From contig NZ_SSBJ01000016.1 of assembly GCF_004795055.1 (NCBI RefSeq), positions 106,489 to 170,488 of the forward strand: a DNA stretch of 64,000 nt. The letters are read 5' to 3'. The position numbers were made by a program, and so were the translations under genes. Below are positions 40,835 to 49,327 of the stretch, one piece after another. The DNA is from Streptomyces sp. A1136. Its GTDB lineage: Bacteria > Actinomycetota > Actinomycetes > Streptomycetales > Streptomycetaceae. How positions within the stretch are numbered: position 1 is the first letter of the stretch; the number at the start of each line of letters is the position of its first letter. Under the pieces are notes generated by a model that was given only the letters and a program-made list of their open reading frames with translations, did not search any database and was not told where the DNA came from.

Positions 40835-42259
40835 TCAGGCGGAGGTGGCTGCCGTCACAGAGGCCGAGGCGGCCTTGCGGACGGCGCCGGCGACCGCGCC
40901 CGCGACCTTGTCGTTGAACACCGACGGGATGATGTAGTTCGCGTTCAGTTCTTCCTCGCCGACGACGTCGGCCAGCGCGGTGGCGGCGGCCAGCATCATG
41001 CCCGTGTCCACGGTCCGGGACTGGGCGTCCAGCAGGCCGCGGAAGACGCCCGGGAAGACCAGGACGTTGTTGATCTGGTTGGGGAAGTCGGAGCGGCCGG
41101 TGGCCACGACGGCGGCGGTCTGACGGGCGACGGCCGGGTCGACTTCCGGGTCGGGGTTCGCGAGCGCGAACACGATCGCGCCCTCCGCCATGGCGGCCAC
41201 GTCCTCGCCGTTCAGGACATTGGGGGCCGAGACGCCGATGAAGACGTCGGCGCCGACCACGGCCTCCTTGAGGGTGCCCGTGTAGCCCTCGGGGTTGGTG
41301 TTGTCGGCGATCCAGCGCAGCGGGGAGTCGGGGGCCGCGTCGACCAGGTCGGGGCGGCCCGCGTGCACCACGCCGTTGATGTCGGCGCTGACGGCGTTCT
41401 TCACCCCGGCCGCGAGGAGCAGCTTGAGGATGGCGGTACCGGCCGCGCCGGCGCCGGACATGACGACCTTGATGTCGCCAACTGCCTTGCCCACCACGCG
41501 AAGCGCGTTGGTCAGGGCGGCGAGGACGACGATGGCGGTGCCGTGCTGGTCGTCGTGGAAGACGGGGATGTCGAGGGCCTCGCGCAGCCGGGCCTCGATC
41601 TCGAAGCAGCGCGGCGCGGAGATGTCCTCCAGGTTGATGCCGGCGAAGCCGGGCGCGATGGCCTTGACGACGGCGACGATCTCGTCGGCGTCCTGCGTGT
41701 CGAGGCAGATCGGCCACGCGTCGATGCCGGCGAAGCGCTTGAAGAGGGCCGCCTTGCCCTCCATGACCGGCAGCGCGGCCATCGGGCCGATGTTGCCCAG
41801 ACCCAGTACGGCGGAGCCGTCCGTCACGACTGCGACGGAGTTGCGCTTGATGGTCAGGCGCCGCGCGTCCTCGGGGTTCTCGGCGATGGCCGTGCAGACG
41901 CGGGCGACGCCGGGGGTGTAGATCATCGAGAGGTCGTCGCGGTTGCGGATGGGGTGCTTGGACGACATCTCGATCTTGCCGCCGAGGTGCATCAGGAAGG
42001 TGCGGTCGGAGACCTTGCCCAGGCTGACGCCCTCGATGCCGCGCAGCTTCTCGACGATCTCGTCGGCGTGCGCGGTGGAGGTCGCGGCGATGGTGACGTC
42101 GATACGGAGCTTCTCGTGACCGGACGCGGTGACGTCGAGACCGGTGACCGATCCTCCGGACGACTCCACGGCGGTGGTGAGCTGGGAGACCGCGGTTCCG
42201 CTCGCGGGCACTTCCAAGCGGACCGTCATCGAGTACGAGACGCTGGGCGCCGTTGCCAT
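40835..42259 (-). CDS. NAD(P)-dependent malic enzyme with N-terminal ACT-like domain
   Basis: A 474-residue cytoplasmic enzyme that decarboxylates malate to pyruvate, making NADH or NADPH. An ACT-like regulatory domain (YSMTVRLEVPASGTAVSQ onward, about 7-80) precedes the catalytic part. The catalytic segment IYTPGVARVC, Lys in LTIKRNSVAVV, the metal site FEIEARLRE and VFHDDQHGTAIVV, and the dinucleotide fold VVMSGAGAAGTAILKLL are all visible. Gene position between hupA and the HelR gene suggests it is the NAD-dependent enzyme of S. coelicolor (SCO2951), from memory. The ATG at 42259 follows GAGGA. The ACT domain points to allosteric control by a metabolite. Confidence 0.92.
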   Translation of the reverse strand: MATAPSVSYSMTVRLEVPASGTAVSQLTTAVESSGGSVTGLDVTASGHEKLRIDVTIAATSTAHADEIVEKLRGIEGVSLGKVSDRTFLMHLGGKIEMSSKHPIRNRDDLSMIYTPGVARVCTAIAENPEDARRLTIKRNSVAVVTDGSAVLGLGNIGPMAALPVMEGKAALFKRFAGIDAWPICLDTQDADEIVAVVKAIAPGFAGINLEDISAPRCFEIEARLREALDIPVFHDDQHGTAIVVLAALTNALRVVGKAVGDIKVVMSGAGAAGTAILKLLLAAGVKNAVSADINGVVHAGRPDLVDAAPDSPLRWIADNTNPEGYTGTLKEAVVGADVFIGVSAPNVLNGEDVAAMAEGAIVFALANPDPEVDPAVARQTAAVVATGRSDFPNQINNVLVFPGVFRGLLDAQSRTVDTGMMLAAATALADVVGEEELNANYIIPSVFNDKVAGAVAGAVRKAASASVTAATSA

Positions 42260-42397
42260 GGCCGTGTTCCTCTTCTGTCCCTGGTTTTTCTGTACACAGG
42301 CCCCCCGCTGCGCCACCCGGAGATGGCGGGTGCGGCAGGACCTGTTGTCCGATCGTCCCACCTACCAGCCGGTACAAGGTAACCAGCTACAAATTTC

Positions 42398-42440
42398 GGA
42401 AGAACTCTTCCACCATACGAGATTTCCAGACGGTCTGGAA
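42398..42440. promoter_or_regulatory. Paired palindromes upstream of the malic enzyme gene
   Basis: GGAAGA-AC-TCTTCC (42398-42411) and TTCCAGAC-G-GTCTGGAA (42424-42440) lie with centres about 28 bases apart in the 474-base gap (42260-42733), about 140-180 bases before the malic enzyme start. The surrounding DNA is AT-rich for this genome. They may form a two-site operator. Apart from these and the terminator at 42493, the gap shows no gene. Confidence 0.5.
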
Positions 42441-42492
42441 CCCCGGCGGCGGCCATTTCCGGCCACCCGGCCGTCCGGCGGCCCCACGCAAA

Positions 42493-42532
42493 ACAGGTCT
42501 GCCCCTCCACGACGGCGGAGGGGCAGACCTGT
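42493..42532 (-). terminator. Factor-independent terminator of the HelR gene
   Basis: Perfect 16-base arms (ACAGGTCTGCCCCTCC and reverse complement) with an eight-base loop; on the minus strand the stem is followed by TTTTG. It lies about 200 bases past the HelR stop. Confidence 0.8.
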
Positions 42533-42733
42533 CTTCACGCTTGAACACCGACCCGCCATGCTCGCCTCGCGGCAAGTGGTCGCTCTAGGCGACGAAGGTT
42601 GGGCCCGGGGGCTTGGATCGAGCCGGTGTCGTAACCAGGCTAACAAAGGATCGCCGAAAGCGATCCCCCTCCCGGCAGTCGTTGCCGCCACCACACCACC
42701 GGCGGCGGGCCATCCGGCCCAGTGGGCCCGGGA

Positions 42734-45049
42734 TCAGCCCGCGTCCGGGGCGAGCAGCGAGGCGACGCCCGAGGCGTCGGGTTCGTCCCGGGCGGTGGAG
42801 ACCACCGTCAGCTGCTGCGTCGCGCGCGTCAGCGCCACGTACAGCACCCGCAGCCCGGCCGGCGACTCCTCGGCGATCTCCGCCGGGGAGACGACCACCG
42901 TGGCGTCGTACTCCAGGCCCTTCGCCTCCAGGCTGCCCAGCGCCACCGCGCGTCCGCCGAGCTCCACCAGCCAGCCGGCGGCCTCCGCTCGCCGGTCCAT
43001 GGCCACGACCACGCCGACCGTGCCGTCCACCTGCTCCAGCAGCCGGCGGGTCTCCTCCCGCACCGCCTGCCCCAGATCACCCTCGGCGGCCGTGAAACGG
43101 GGCTCCAGGCCCGTCGAACGGACCGCCCGAGGCGGCTCCATCCCCGGCATCGCCCGCCGCAGGACGCGGGAGGCGACCTCCGCGACCTCCGCCGGGTTGC
43201 GGTAGTTCACGGTCAGCGTGAACCGGCGGCGCGGCCGGGTGCCGAGCGCCTCGTCGCGCGCCGCCGCCGCCTCCTGCGGGTCCGTCCAGGAGGACTGGGC
43301 GGGGTCCCCCACCACCGTCCAGGTGCCGTGCCGGCCCCGCCGGCCCACCATCCGCCACTGCATCGGCGTCAGGTCCTGCGCCTCGTCCACGATGACGTGC
43401 GCGTACTCGGTCCGCTCCGCCGCGATCCGCTCCGCCCGCTCCCACTGGGTCTCCTCGCGGGTCGGCATCAGCTCCTCCAGCCCGCTCAGCTGGTCCAGCG
43501 GATCGAACTCCCGCTTGCGACGGGGCCGCGCGGGTGCGCCCAGCAGCTGCTGGAGCTCGTCCAGGAGCGCCACGTCGTGCACCGACAGGGGCCCCTTGCC
43601 CTCGGGGCCGATCCTGCGCAGCGAGCGGGCGAGCTGCCGGGCCTCACGCGGGTTCAGGTCCCGGCGCGACCACCGGCCGAGCCTGCGCTCGTCGGCCATC
43701 GCGGCCAGCACCCCGCGCGGCGTCAGCTCGGGCCACCAGGCGTTCAGGAAGTCGATGAAGGCGTCTTCCGTGGAGATGTCCTCGTCGAACGCGGAACGCA
43801 GGTCGGCGGCCAGCTCCGGGTCGCTGTGCCGCCCGTTGGCCCCGGACTTCGCGTACAGGGCGTCGAGCAGCAGCTTGCGGGCGCGCGGGCGCAGCAGGTT
43901 GACCGGCGCGGTGCCGCCGAGCACGTTCTGCCGGATGCGGTTCAGTTCGTCGGCCTCCAGCTCCTGGCGCCGCCCGAAGGCCACGACCCGCAGCCGGTCC
44001 GGGGCGTTCCCCAGCTCCAGCGCGCCCCGGACCGCCTTCCGGAGCACCTTGGGCATCCGGGACGAGCCCTTGATCCGGGCCACGGAGGGTTCGTCGTAGG
44101 TGGTCGCCTCCGCGCCGTCGACCAGCGAACCCAGCGCCCGGATGGCGACCTGCCCCTCCTCGCCGAGGGAGGGCAGCACGCCCTCGGTGTACGCGACGAG
44201 CAGCGGCGTCGGCGAGACGATGAGGATGCCGCCGGAGTAACGCCGCCGGTCCTGGTAGAGGAGGTAGGCGGCGCGGTGCAGGGCCACGGCCGTCTTCCCG
44301 GTGCCCGGACCGCCCGCCACCTCCGCGACGGACGCGGCGGGAGCCCGGATCACCAGGTCCTGCTCGGCCTGGATGGAGGAGACGATGTCCCGCATGGAGT
44401 GCGTACGGGCCCGCCCGAGCGCGGCCATCAGCGCGCCGTCGCCGATGACGGGCAGTTCCTCCCCGTCGAGGAAGGCGGTGACCTCGGGGCGCATCAGGTC
44501 GTCCTCGACACCGAGCACCTTGCGGCCCTTGGAACGGATCACGCGGCGGCGCACGACGCGGCCCGGGTCCTTCGGCGTCGACCGGTAGAACGGCGCGGCC
44601 GCCGGGGCCCGCCAGTCGATCACCAGCGGCGCGTAGTCGGAGTCGAGCACGCCGATGCGCCCGATGTGCAGCGTCTCGGCGATGTCGGCCGTGAGATCGG
44701 CGCGGATGGCGTCGTCGGCGGGCTCGACCGAGGTGTACGCCCCGTCGGGGCCGCGTTCGCCGTCCTTTCCGAGGACCAGGTCGACGCGGCCGAACAGGAA
44801 GTCCTCGAACTCGTTGTTCAGCCGGTTGAGGTGGATCCCGGCGCGGAAGACCTGCGCGTCGCGCTCGGCGAGCGCGCCGGGCGTGCCGACCTGCCCGCGC
44901 TTGGCGGCGTCGTTCATCAGGAACTCGGCCTCGTGGATCTTCTCCTCAAGGCGTCGGTACACCCGGTCGAGATGCGTCTGCTCGACCGCGATCTCCCGAT
45001 CGCGGACGGAATCCGCCGTGCTGTCGACAGCGGCATTCTGCGCGGCCAC
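42734..45049 (-). CDS. HelR/HelD-family RNA polymerase recycling ATPase
   Basis: A 771-residue UvrD-like ATPase of the HelD/HelR type, which pries stalled RNA polymerase off nucleic acid and, in streptomycete HelR, displaces rifamycins. The N-terminal 120 residues are a charged coiled coil (HLDRVYRRLEEKIHEAEFL). The Walker A motif AGGPGTGKTAVAL is near 241, Walker B VIVDEAQDLTP near 551, and the C-terminal helicase-like block LYVALTRATQQLTVVS is near 745. The start is the GTG at 45049 behind AGAAGGGGG. No rifamycin-associated element was recognised in the upstream 160 bases, so inducible drug resistance is not implied. It is followed by a strong terminator. Confidence 0.9.
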   Translation of the reverse strand: MAAQNAAVDSTADSVRDREIAVEQTHLDRVYRRLEEKIHEAEFLMNDAAKRGQVGTPGALAERDAQVFRAGIHLNRLNNEFEDFLFGRVDLVLGKDGERGPDGAYTSVEPADDAIRADLTADIAETLHIGRIGVLDSDYAPLVIDWRAPAAAPFYRSTPKDPGRVVRRRVIRSKGRKVLGVEDDLMRPEVTAFLDGEELPVIGDGALMAALGRARTHSMRDIVSSIQAEQDLVIRAPAASVAEVAGGPGTGKTAVALHRAAYLLYQDRRRYSGGILIVSPTPLLVAYTEGVLPSLGEEGQVAIRALGSLVDGAEATTYDEPSVARIKGSSRMPKVLRKAVRGALELGNAPDRLRVVAFGRRQELEADELNRIRQNVLGGTAPVNLLRPRARKLLLDALYAKSGANGRHSDPELAADLRSAFDEDISTEDAFIDFLNAWWPELTPRGVLAAMADERRLGRWSRRDLNPREARQLARSLRRIGPEGKGPLSVHDVALLDELQQLLGAPARPRRKREFDPLDQLSGLEELMPTREETQWERAERIAAERTEYAHVIVDEAQDLTPMQWRMVGRRGRHGTWTVVGDPAQSSWTDPQEAAAARDEALGTRPRRRFTLTVNYRNPAEVAEVASRVLRRAMPGMEPPRAVRSTGLEPRFTAAEGDLGQAVREETRRLLEQVDGTVGVVVAMDRRAEAAGWLVELGGRAVALGSLEAKGLEYDATVVVSPAEIAEESPAGLRVLYVALTRATQQLTVVSTARDEPDASGVASLLAPDAG

Positions 45050-45212
45050 CAAGGCCCCCTTCTGACGTGCATGGGCGACCGTCAACCGTACGCGAAGCCG
45101 GGCCCGGTCCGCACGCCCGTTCCGGGACCGTTCGCGGATCGCTACCAAGATCACCGCAAAGGGTGTCGCGGAAGGCGTCGCGGCCGAACGGCGTCGGGGT
45201 CGGGCGCCGGCG

Positions 45213-45791
45213 TCAGGAAGATCCGGCCGCCAGGACCCTCCGGCGGTGGCGGGCGACCCGTTCGCGGTTGCCGCACACCTCGCTGGAGCACCAGCGCCGG
45301 CGGTGGCCGCGCGAGGTGTCGAGGTAGACGCGGGCGCAGCCCTCGCCCTCGCAGGCACGCAGCAACGCCCGGTCACCGGGGTCGGTGAGCAGCTCGACGG
45401 CGTCCCGGGCGATGGCGGCGAGCAGCCCGGCGCATTCCACCGCCCCGCACAACTCCCGCACGAGGTGCCCTTCTTGGTCCCGCACCGCACACAGCCCCGG
45501 GGGTGGACCGGCGGCCGCAGCGTTGACCCGGGCCAGGGCGTCCCCGTCGGGCGCGGCCCCGTGCAGCTCGGCCCGTACGAGGCTCTCCACATCCCTACGC
45601 AGCTCGCGGAAGGCCCCGACCCAGTCGGGTCCGACCCGGCCGAGGGGTGTGCGGTCGGGGACGAGCCCGGCCCCGACGAGCCACAGCCGCAGCTCGTCGC
45701 CGTCCCGGATGCCTTCGGTGTCCCGCCGGGGGGCGAAGGTGGCGAGCAGGTCCAGGCAGACCCGCCCGGAGTCGAACCACATACCGGTCAC
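45213..45791 (-). CDS. CGNR zinc-finger (ABATE) protein
   Basis: A 192-residue protein. The N-terminal ABATE domain (about 5-125, MWFDSGRVCLDLLATFAPRR) is thought to bind a small ligand. The C-terminal zinc finger has CEGEGCARVYLD and WCSSEVCGNRERVARHRRR with the CGNR signature, and probably binds DNA. I use the GTG at 45791; an ATG at 45782 with GGTGA five bases before it is equally likely. A transcription factor role is inferred from the domain pair. It is codirectional with the HelR gene but separated from it by 163 bases. Confidence 0.9.
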   Translation of the reverse strand: MTGMWFDSGRVCLDLLATFAPRRDTEGIRDGDELRLWLVGAGLVPDRTPLGRVGPDWVGAFRELRRDVESLVRAELHGAAPDGDALARVNAAAAGPPPGLCAVRDQEGHLVRELCGAVECAGLLAAIARDAVELLTDPGDRALLRACEGEGCARVYLDTSRGHRRRWCSSEVCGNRERVARHRRRVLAAGSS

Positions 45792-45856
45792 CGCCTCGGT
45801 TGCCGTGGGCCGCCTCCCCAGAGTGCCCGTCAGGTGCCCGGTCGGCTAGGCCCCGT

Positions 45857-45971
45857 CGTCAAAGTTCCTCCCCCGGCTGCCGCTGGGAGGTGTCCCCCGG
45901 GGCGGCACCGCTTTGACGCCCGGACCCAGGCCGTGTCTTTCGGATCAGGCCTGATCCGAAAGACACGGCCT
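45857..45971. repeat. 44-base perfect palindrome and adjoining nested stem
   Basis: Bases 45928-45971 are a perfect palindrome with 22-base arms and no loop; the right arm ends at the stop codon of the GNAT gene. Next to it CGTCAAAG (45857-45864) pairs with CTTTGACG (45911-45918) and encloses an inner CCTCCC/GGGAGG pair. The palindrome could be a terminator for the GNAT gene or the remains of an element with inverted ends. It has no protein-coding content. Confidence 0.85.
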
Positions 45972-46512
45972 AAACCCCGTCCGGGGGGTTGTCGTGCAGC
46001 AGCAGTTGGAACAGCCGGTGGTCGCGCCAGGCTCCGTCGATGTGCAGGTAGCGCGGCGCGAGCCCGAACCGTTCGAAGCCGACCTTGGCCAGGACCCGTT
46101 GGGAGGCAACGTTGTCCACGAGGGTGCCCGCCTCGATCCGGTGCAGCCCGACCTCGTCGCGGGCGATCCGGCAGACCTCCCGCAGGGCGGCGGTGGCCAG
46201 CCCCTTCCCGGCCCACGCCCGGTCGACCCAGTAGCCCACTCCGCCGCTGCGGAACGGGCCGAGGGCGATGCTGCCGAGGTTGATCGCGCCGACGGGCGTG
46301 TCGCCCGCGACGAGCACGAACGGCAGCAGCCGCCCTCCGTCCCGGTCGGCCAGCAGCGCCCCGATCCGCTCGCGCTGGCCGGCCTCGGTGTAGAACTCCT
46401 CGGGCCGCCGCGGTTCGTACGGCGCCATGTAGGCCCGGTTCCGCGCCAACGCCCCCGCCAGCCCTGCGGCGTCATCGACCGTGACGCCCCTCATCTCCAC
46501 CCCGTCGATCAT
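45970..46512 (-). CDS. GNAT-family N-acetyltransferase (RimJ-like)
   Basis: A 180-residue acetyltransferase. The acetyl-CoA binding motif A is VGYWVDRAWAGKGLATAALR (R/Q-x-x-G-x-G/A type) near residue 95-110, and NVASQRVLAKVGFERFG is the typical C-terminal motif B. The closest class is RimJ/RimL-like, acting on protein N-termini or small molecules; the substrate is unknown. The ATG at 46512 is taken as start; neither it nor the GTG before it has a strong ribosome site. The stop codon lies within the 44-base palindrome. Confidence 0.9.
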   Translation of the reverse strand: MIDGVEMRGVTVDDAAGLAGALARNRAYMAPYEPRRPEEFYTEAGQRERIGALLADRDGGRLLPFVLVAGDTPVGAINLGSIALGPFRSGGVGYWVDRAWAGKGLATAALREVCRIARDEVGLHRIEAGTLVDNVASQRVLAKVGFERFGLAPRYLHIDGAWRDHRLFQLLLHDNPPDGV

Positions 46513-46581
46513 CACGGCGGCACGCTAACCCGCCCCCACGCCCGACCACCAGCCCGGCCCGGCAGGCTCCGGCCCCGGCCC

Positions 46582-47742
46582 CTACACCTCCGGCGGCACC
46601 CCGCACCCGTCCCCACCCGGGTCCAGCGACAGCCGGTACCCCCGCTTGACCACCGTCTGGATCAGCCTCGGCACCCCCAGCGCCGCCCGCAGCCGCGCCA
46701 TCGCCGTCTCCACGGCGTGCTCGTCCCGCCCCGCCCCCGGCAGCACCCGCAGCAGCTCCGCCCGCCCCACGACCCACCCCGGTCGCCGCGCCAGCGCCCC
46801 CAGCAGCGCCATCCCCGCCGGCGGCACCGGGCGCAGCTCCGCGTCGACGAGCACCCCGTGCCCCCGGATCTCCAGCCGGTGTCCCGCCACCGGCAGGACC
46901 CTGGCCCGCCCCGGCAACTCCTTGCACAGCACCTGCACCAGCGGCCCGATCCGGAACCGCTCCGGCTGCACCGTGGCCACCCCCTCCGCCTGCAACGGCA
47001 GCGCCGTCACCGGCCCCACGCACGCCGACAGCACGTCCCCGCGCAGCCCCTCCAGCACCGCCTCCCGCATGCCCCGTTCGGTCGCCCGGGACAGCAGCGA
47101 GGCCGCCGCCGGAGCCGAGGTGAAGGCGAGGGCGTCGACCCCGCCGGTGGCGACGGCGTCGAGGAGCCGGTCCAGCGGGCCCGGATCCTCCGGGGGCATC
47201 CACCGGTACACCGGTACGACCACCACCTCCGCCCCGCCCGCGCGCAGCGTCTCCACGAACCCCGGCAGCGGCTCGCCGTGCAGCTGGAGCGCGACGCGCC
47301 GGCCGGCCACTCCCTGGGCGAGCAGCCGGTCCAGTACCTCCGCGAGGGACTCCGACCCGGGCGACCAGGCCTCCACCAGCCCGGCCGCCCGTACGGCGCC
47401 CTTGACCTTCGGCCCGCGTGCCAGCAGCTCCGTGGTGCGCAGCAGGGCGAGCAGTTCCTCTCCGATCCCCCAGCCGTCGGCGGCCTCGATCCACCCGCGG
47501 AAGCCGATGGCGGTGGTGGCGACCACCACGTCCGGGGTTCGGCGGATCAACTCCTTTGTGGATTCCATGAGTTCGCCGTCATCGGCCAGGGGCACGATCC
47601 GCAGGGCCGGGGCGTGCAGCACGGTCGCCCCGCGCCGGCGCAGCAGGGCGATCAGCTCGTCGGCGCGGCGGGCGGCGGTGACCCCGACGGTGAACCCGGA
47701 GAGGGGGCCGGTGGCCGTTTCCGTGGCGGCGTCGTCGTCCAT
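46582..47742 (-). CDS. nnaR: HemD-like/OmpR-type nitrate assimilation regulator NnaR
   Basis: A 386-residue two-domain protein. Residues 15-265 are like uroporphyrinogen-III synthase (GFTVGVTAARRADELIALL, ALAFTSAPAAASLL, SACVGPVTALPL). Residues 300-375 form an OmpR-type winged helix (MALLGALARRPGWVVGRAEL, VETAMARLRAALGVPRLIQT, VVKRGYRLSLDPG). This combination is known in S. coelicolor NnaR (SCO2958), a GlnR target needed for nitrate/nitrite assimilation. The ATG is at 47742. It lies 114 bases downstream of narK on the same strand, and a GlnR-like box is in the gap. Haem-pathway activity is doubtful. Confidence 0.9.
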   Translation of the reverse strand: MDDDAATETATGPLSGFTVGVTAARRADELIALLRRRGATVLHAPALRIVPLADDGELMESTKELIRRTPDVVVATTAIGFRGWIEAADGWGIGEELLALLRTTELLARGPKVKGAVRAAGLVEAWSPGSESLAEVLDRLLAQGVAGRRVALQLHGEPLPGFVETLRAGGAEVVVVPVYRWMPPEDPGPLDRLLDAVATGGVDALAFTSAPAAASLLSRATERGMREAVLEGLRGDVLSACVGPVTALPLQAEGVATVQPERFRIGPLVQVLCKELPGRARVLPVAGHRLEIRGHGVLVDAELRPVPPAGMALLGALARRPGWVVGRAELLRVLPGAGRDEHAVETAMARLRAALGVPRLIQTVVKRGYRLSLDPGGDGCGVPPEV

Positions 47743-47823
47743 AGTGGTGTCCTGCCTCGCGCATGGGTTCTCACGTGTGTCGCTCAACGGGAACCGAGCC
47801 TGCCAAATCGCCGTGACGGACTC

Positions 47824-47860
47824 GGTTCCACCGTATTTCGCCGCCGTTAACCCCCGTTAC
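47824..47860 (-). promoter_or_regulatory. GlnR-like box upstream of nnaR
   Basis: Read on the minus strand, GTAAC and GTTAAC are followed after six bases by GAAAT, and after another six by GGAACC. This fits the GlnR pattern GTnAC-n6-GAAAC with the second half degraded. It lies about 95-118 bases before the nnaR start and near the narK stop. GlnR control of nnaR is documented in S. coelicolor. Confidence 0.6.
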
Positions 47861-49230
47861 ACCGAGGTGAGCTGCCGCTTCGTCGCCGGCCCGGCCACCG
47901 GCCGCTCCCCGGAGGCCGGCCGGCGAAGGTATACCGCCCAGGTGACCGCGCAGCACACGGCGTAGAAGCCGAGGAAGGTGACGAAGGCGGCGGTGCCCGA
48001 CCCGGCGGCCGTGAAGGCCTGCCGGAACACCAGGTTGATGCCGAGCCCGCCGAGGGCTCCCACGGCGCCGATCAGTCCCATGGACGCCCCGGAGAGCCTG
48101 CGTCCCCAGGCGGCGGCGTCCTCGCCGGTCATCCCGCGGGCCAGCGCCTTCGCCTGGAAGATCCCGGGGATCATCTTGTACGTGGAGCCGTTGCCGATCC
48201 CGCTCAGCGCGAACAGGGCCACGAACCCGACGAGGAAGACCGGCAGCGACTCGCGGACCGAGGCCGCCACGACCACGCCCGTCGCCGCCGCCATCGCCAC
48301 GAACGTGGCCAGGGTGATCCGCGCCCCGCCCAGCCGGTCGGCGAGCGCCCCGCCCACCGGGCGGACGAGCGAGCCGAGGAGCGGTCCGATGAAGGTGAGC
48401 GAGGCGGCCTGGAGCGGGGTCCGGCCGAACTGGGTCTGCAGGACCAGCCCGAAGGCGAAGCTGTAGCCGATGAAGGAGCCGAAGGTGCCGATGTAGAGGA
48501 ACGCCATGATCCAGGTGTGCGGGTCGCGCGCCGCGTCCCGTACGGCGCCCGCGTCCCGGCGCACCGGCGCCAGGTTGTCCATGCGCAGGAAGGCCAGCGC
48601 CGCGGCGGCGACGATCAGCGGGACGTACGCCGCGAGCAGCAGCCGCGGGTGCCCGGCCCCGGCCGTCCCGATCACCAGCAGGGCGGCGAGCTGCACCACC
48701 GGGACGCCGATGTTGCCGCCGCCCGCGTTCAGCCCGAGCGCCCAGCCCTTCTTGCGCAGCGGGAAGAAGGCGTTGATGTTGGTCATGGACGAGGCGAAGT
48801 TCCCGCCGCCCACGCCCGTCAGGGCGGCGACGGCGACGAAGACCCCGTACGGGGTGCCGGGTTCCATCACCGCGAGCGCGGCCACGGTCGGCGCGAGCAG
48901 CAACAGGGCGCTGACGACGGTCCAGTTCCGGCCGCCGAAACGTGCGACGGCGAAGGTGTACGGGATGCGCACGAGCGCGCCGACGGCGGTGGCGGTCGCG
49001 ATGAGGAAGAACTTCCCGGCGGGGTCGATGCCGTACCCGGGCCCCATGAAGAGCACCATCACGGACCAGAGCGACCAGATGGAGAACCCGATGTGCTCGG
49101 AGAACACGGAGTACAGCAGGTTCCGGTTGGCGGTCTTCTCCCCGGTCTCCTTCCAGAACGTCTCGTCCTCGGGGTCCCACCGCTCGATCCAGCGGCCCCC
49201 TTCGCGCGGTGCGGTCGTACCGGTGCTCAT
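47857..49230 (-). CDS. narK: Nitrate/nitrite MFS transporter
   Basis: A 457-residue membrane protein of the NarK/NNP family with about 12 helices. The characteristic nitrate signature is GNFASSMTNINAFFPLRKKGWALGLNAGGGN, split here as GNFASSMTNINAFF and KKGWALGLNAGGGNIG near 165-195. A second repeat is at SGIGNGSTYKMIPGIFQ. The family takes up nitrate or exports nitrite. The ATG at 49230 has GGAGG six bases upstream. nnaR lies directly downstream and a LysR gene upstream on the same strand. Assimilatory use is inferred from the NnaR link. Confidence 0.94.
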   Translation of the reverse strand: MSTGTTAPREGGRWIERWDPEDETFWKETGEKTANRNLLYSVFSEHIGFSIWSLWSVMVLFMGPGYGIDPAGKFFLIATATAVGALVRIPYTFAVARFGGRNWTVVSALLLLAPTVAALAVMEPGTPYGVFVAVAALTGVGGGNFASSMTNINAFFPLRKKGWALGLNAGGGNIGVPVVQLAALLVIGTAGAGHPRLLLAAYVPLIVAAAALAFLRMDNLAPVRRDAGAVRDAARDPHTWIMAFLYIGTFGSFIGYSFAFGLVLQTQFGRTPLQAASLTFIGPLLGSLVRPVGGALADRLGGARITLATFVAMAAATGVVVAASVRESLPVFLVGFVALFALSGIGNGSTYKMIPGIFQAKALARGMTGEDAAAWGRRLSGASMGLIGAVGALGGLGINLVFRQAFTAAGSGTAAFVTFLGFYAVCCAVTWAVYLRRPASGERPVAGPATKRQLTSV

Positions 49231-49327
49231 CACACGCCTCCACAGCTGTCGCGTCCGTGGTGACGACCGTAGGAACGGCGCGTTTCGGTTCCGGTCCCCG
49301 GCTGATGACCGCCGGGAAACCTTGCTC

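Noticed and set aside
42734..45212. Rifamycin-associated element upstream of the HelR gene
   Set aside because: I looked for a conserved inverted repeat of the GGGGCTTGC type and did not find one.
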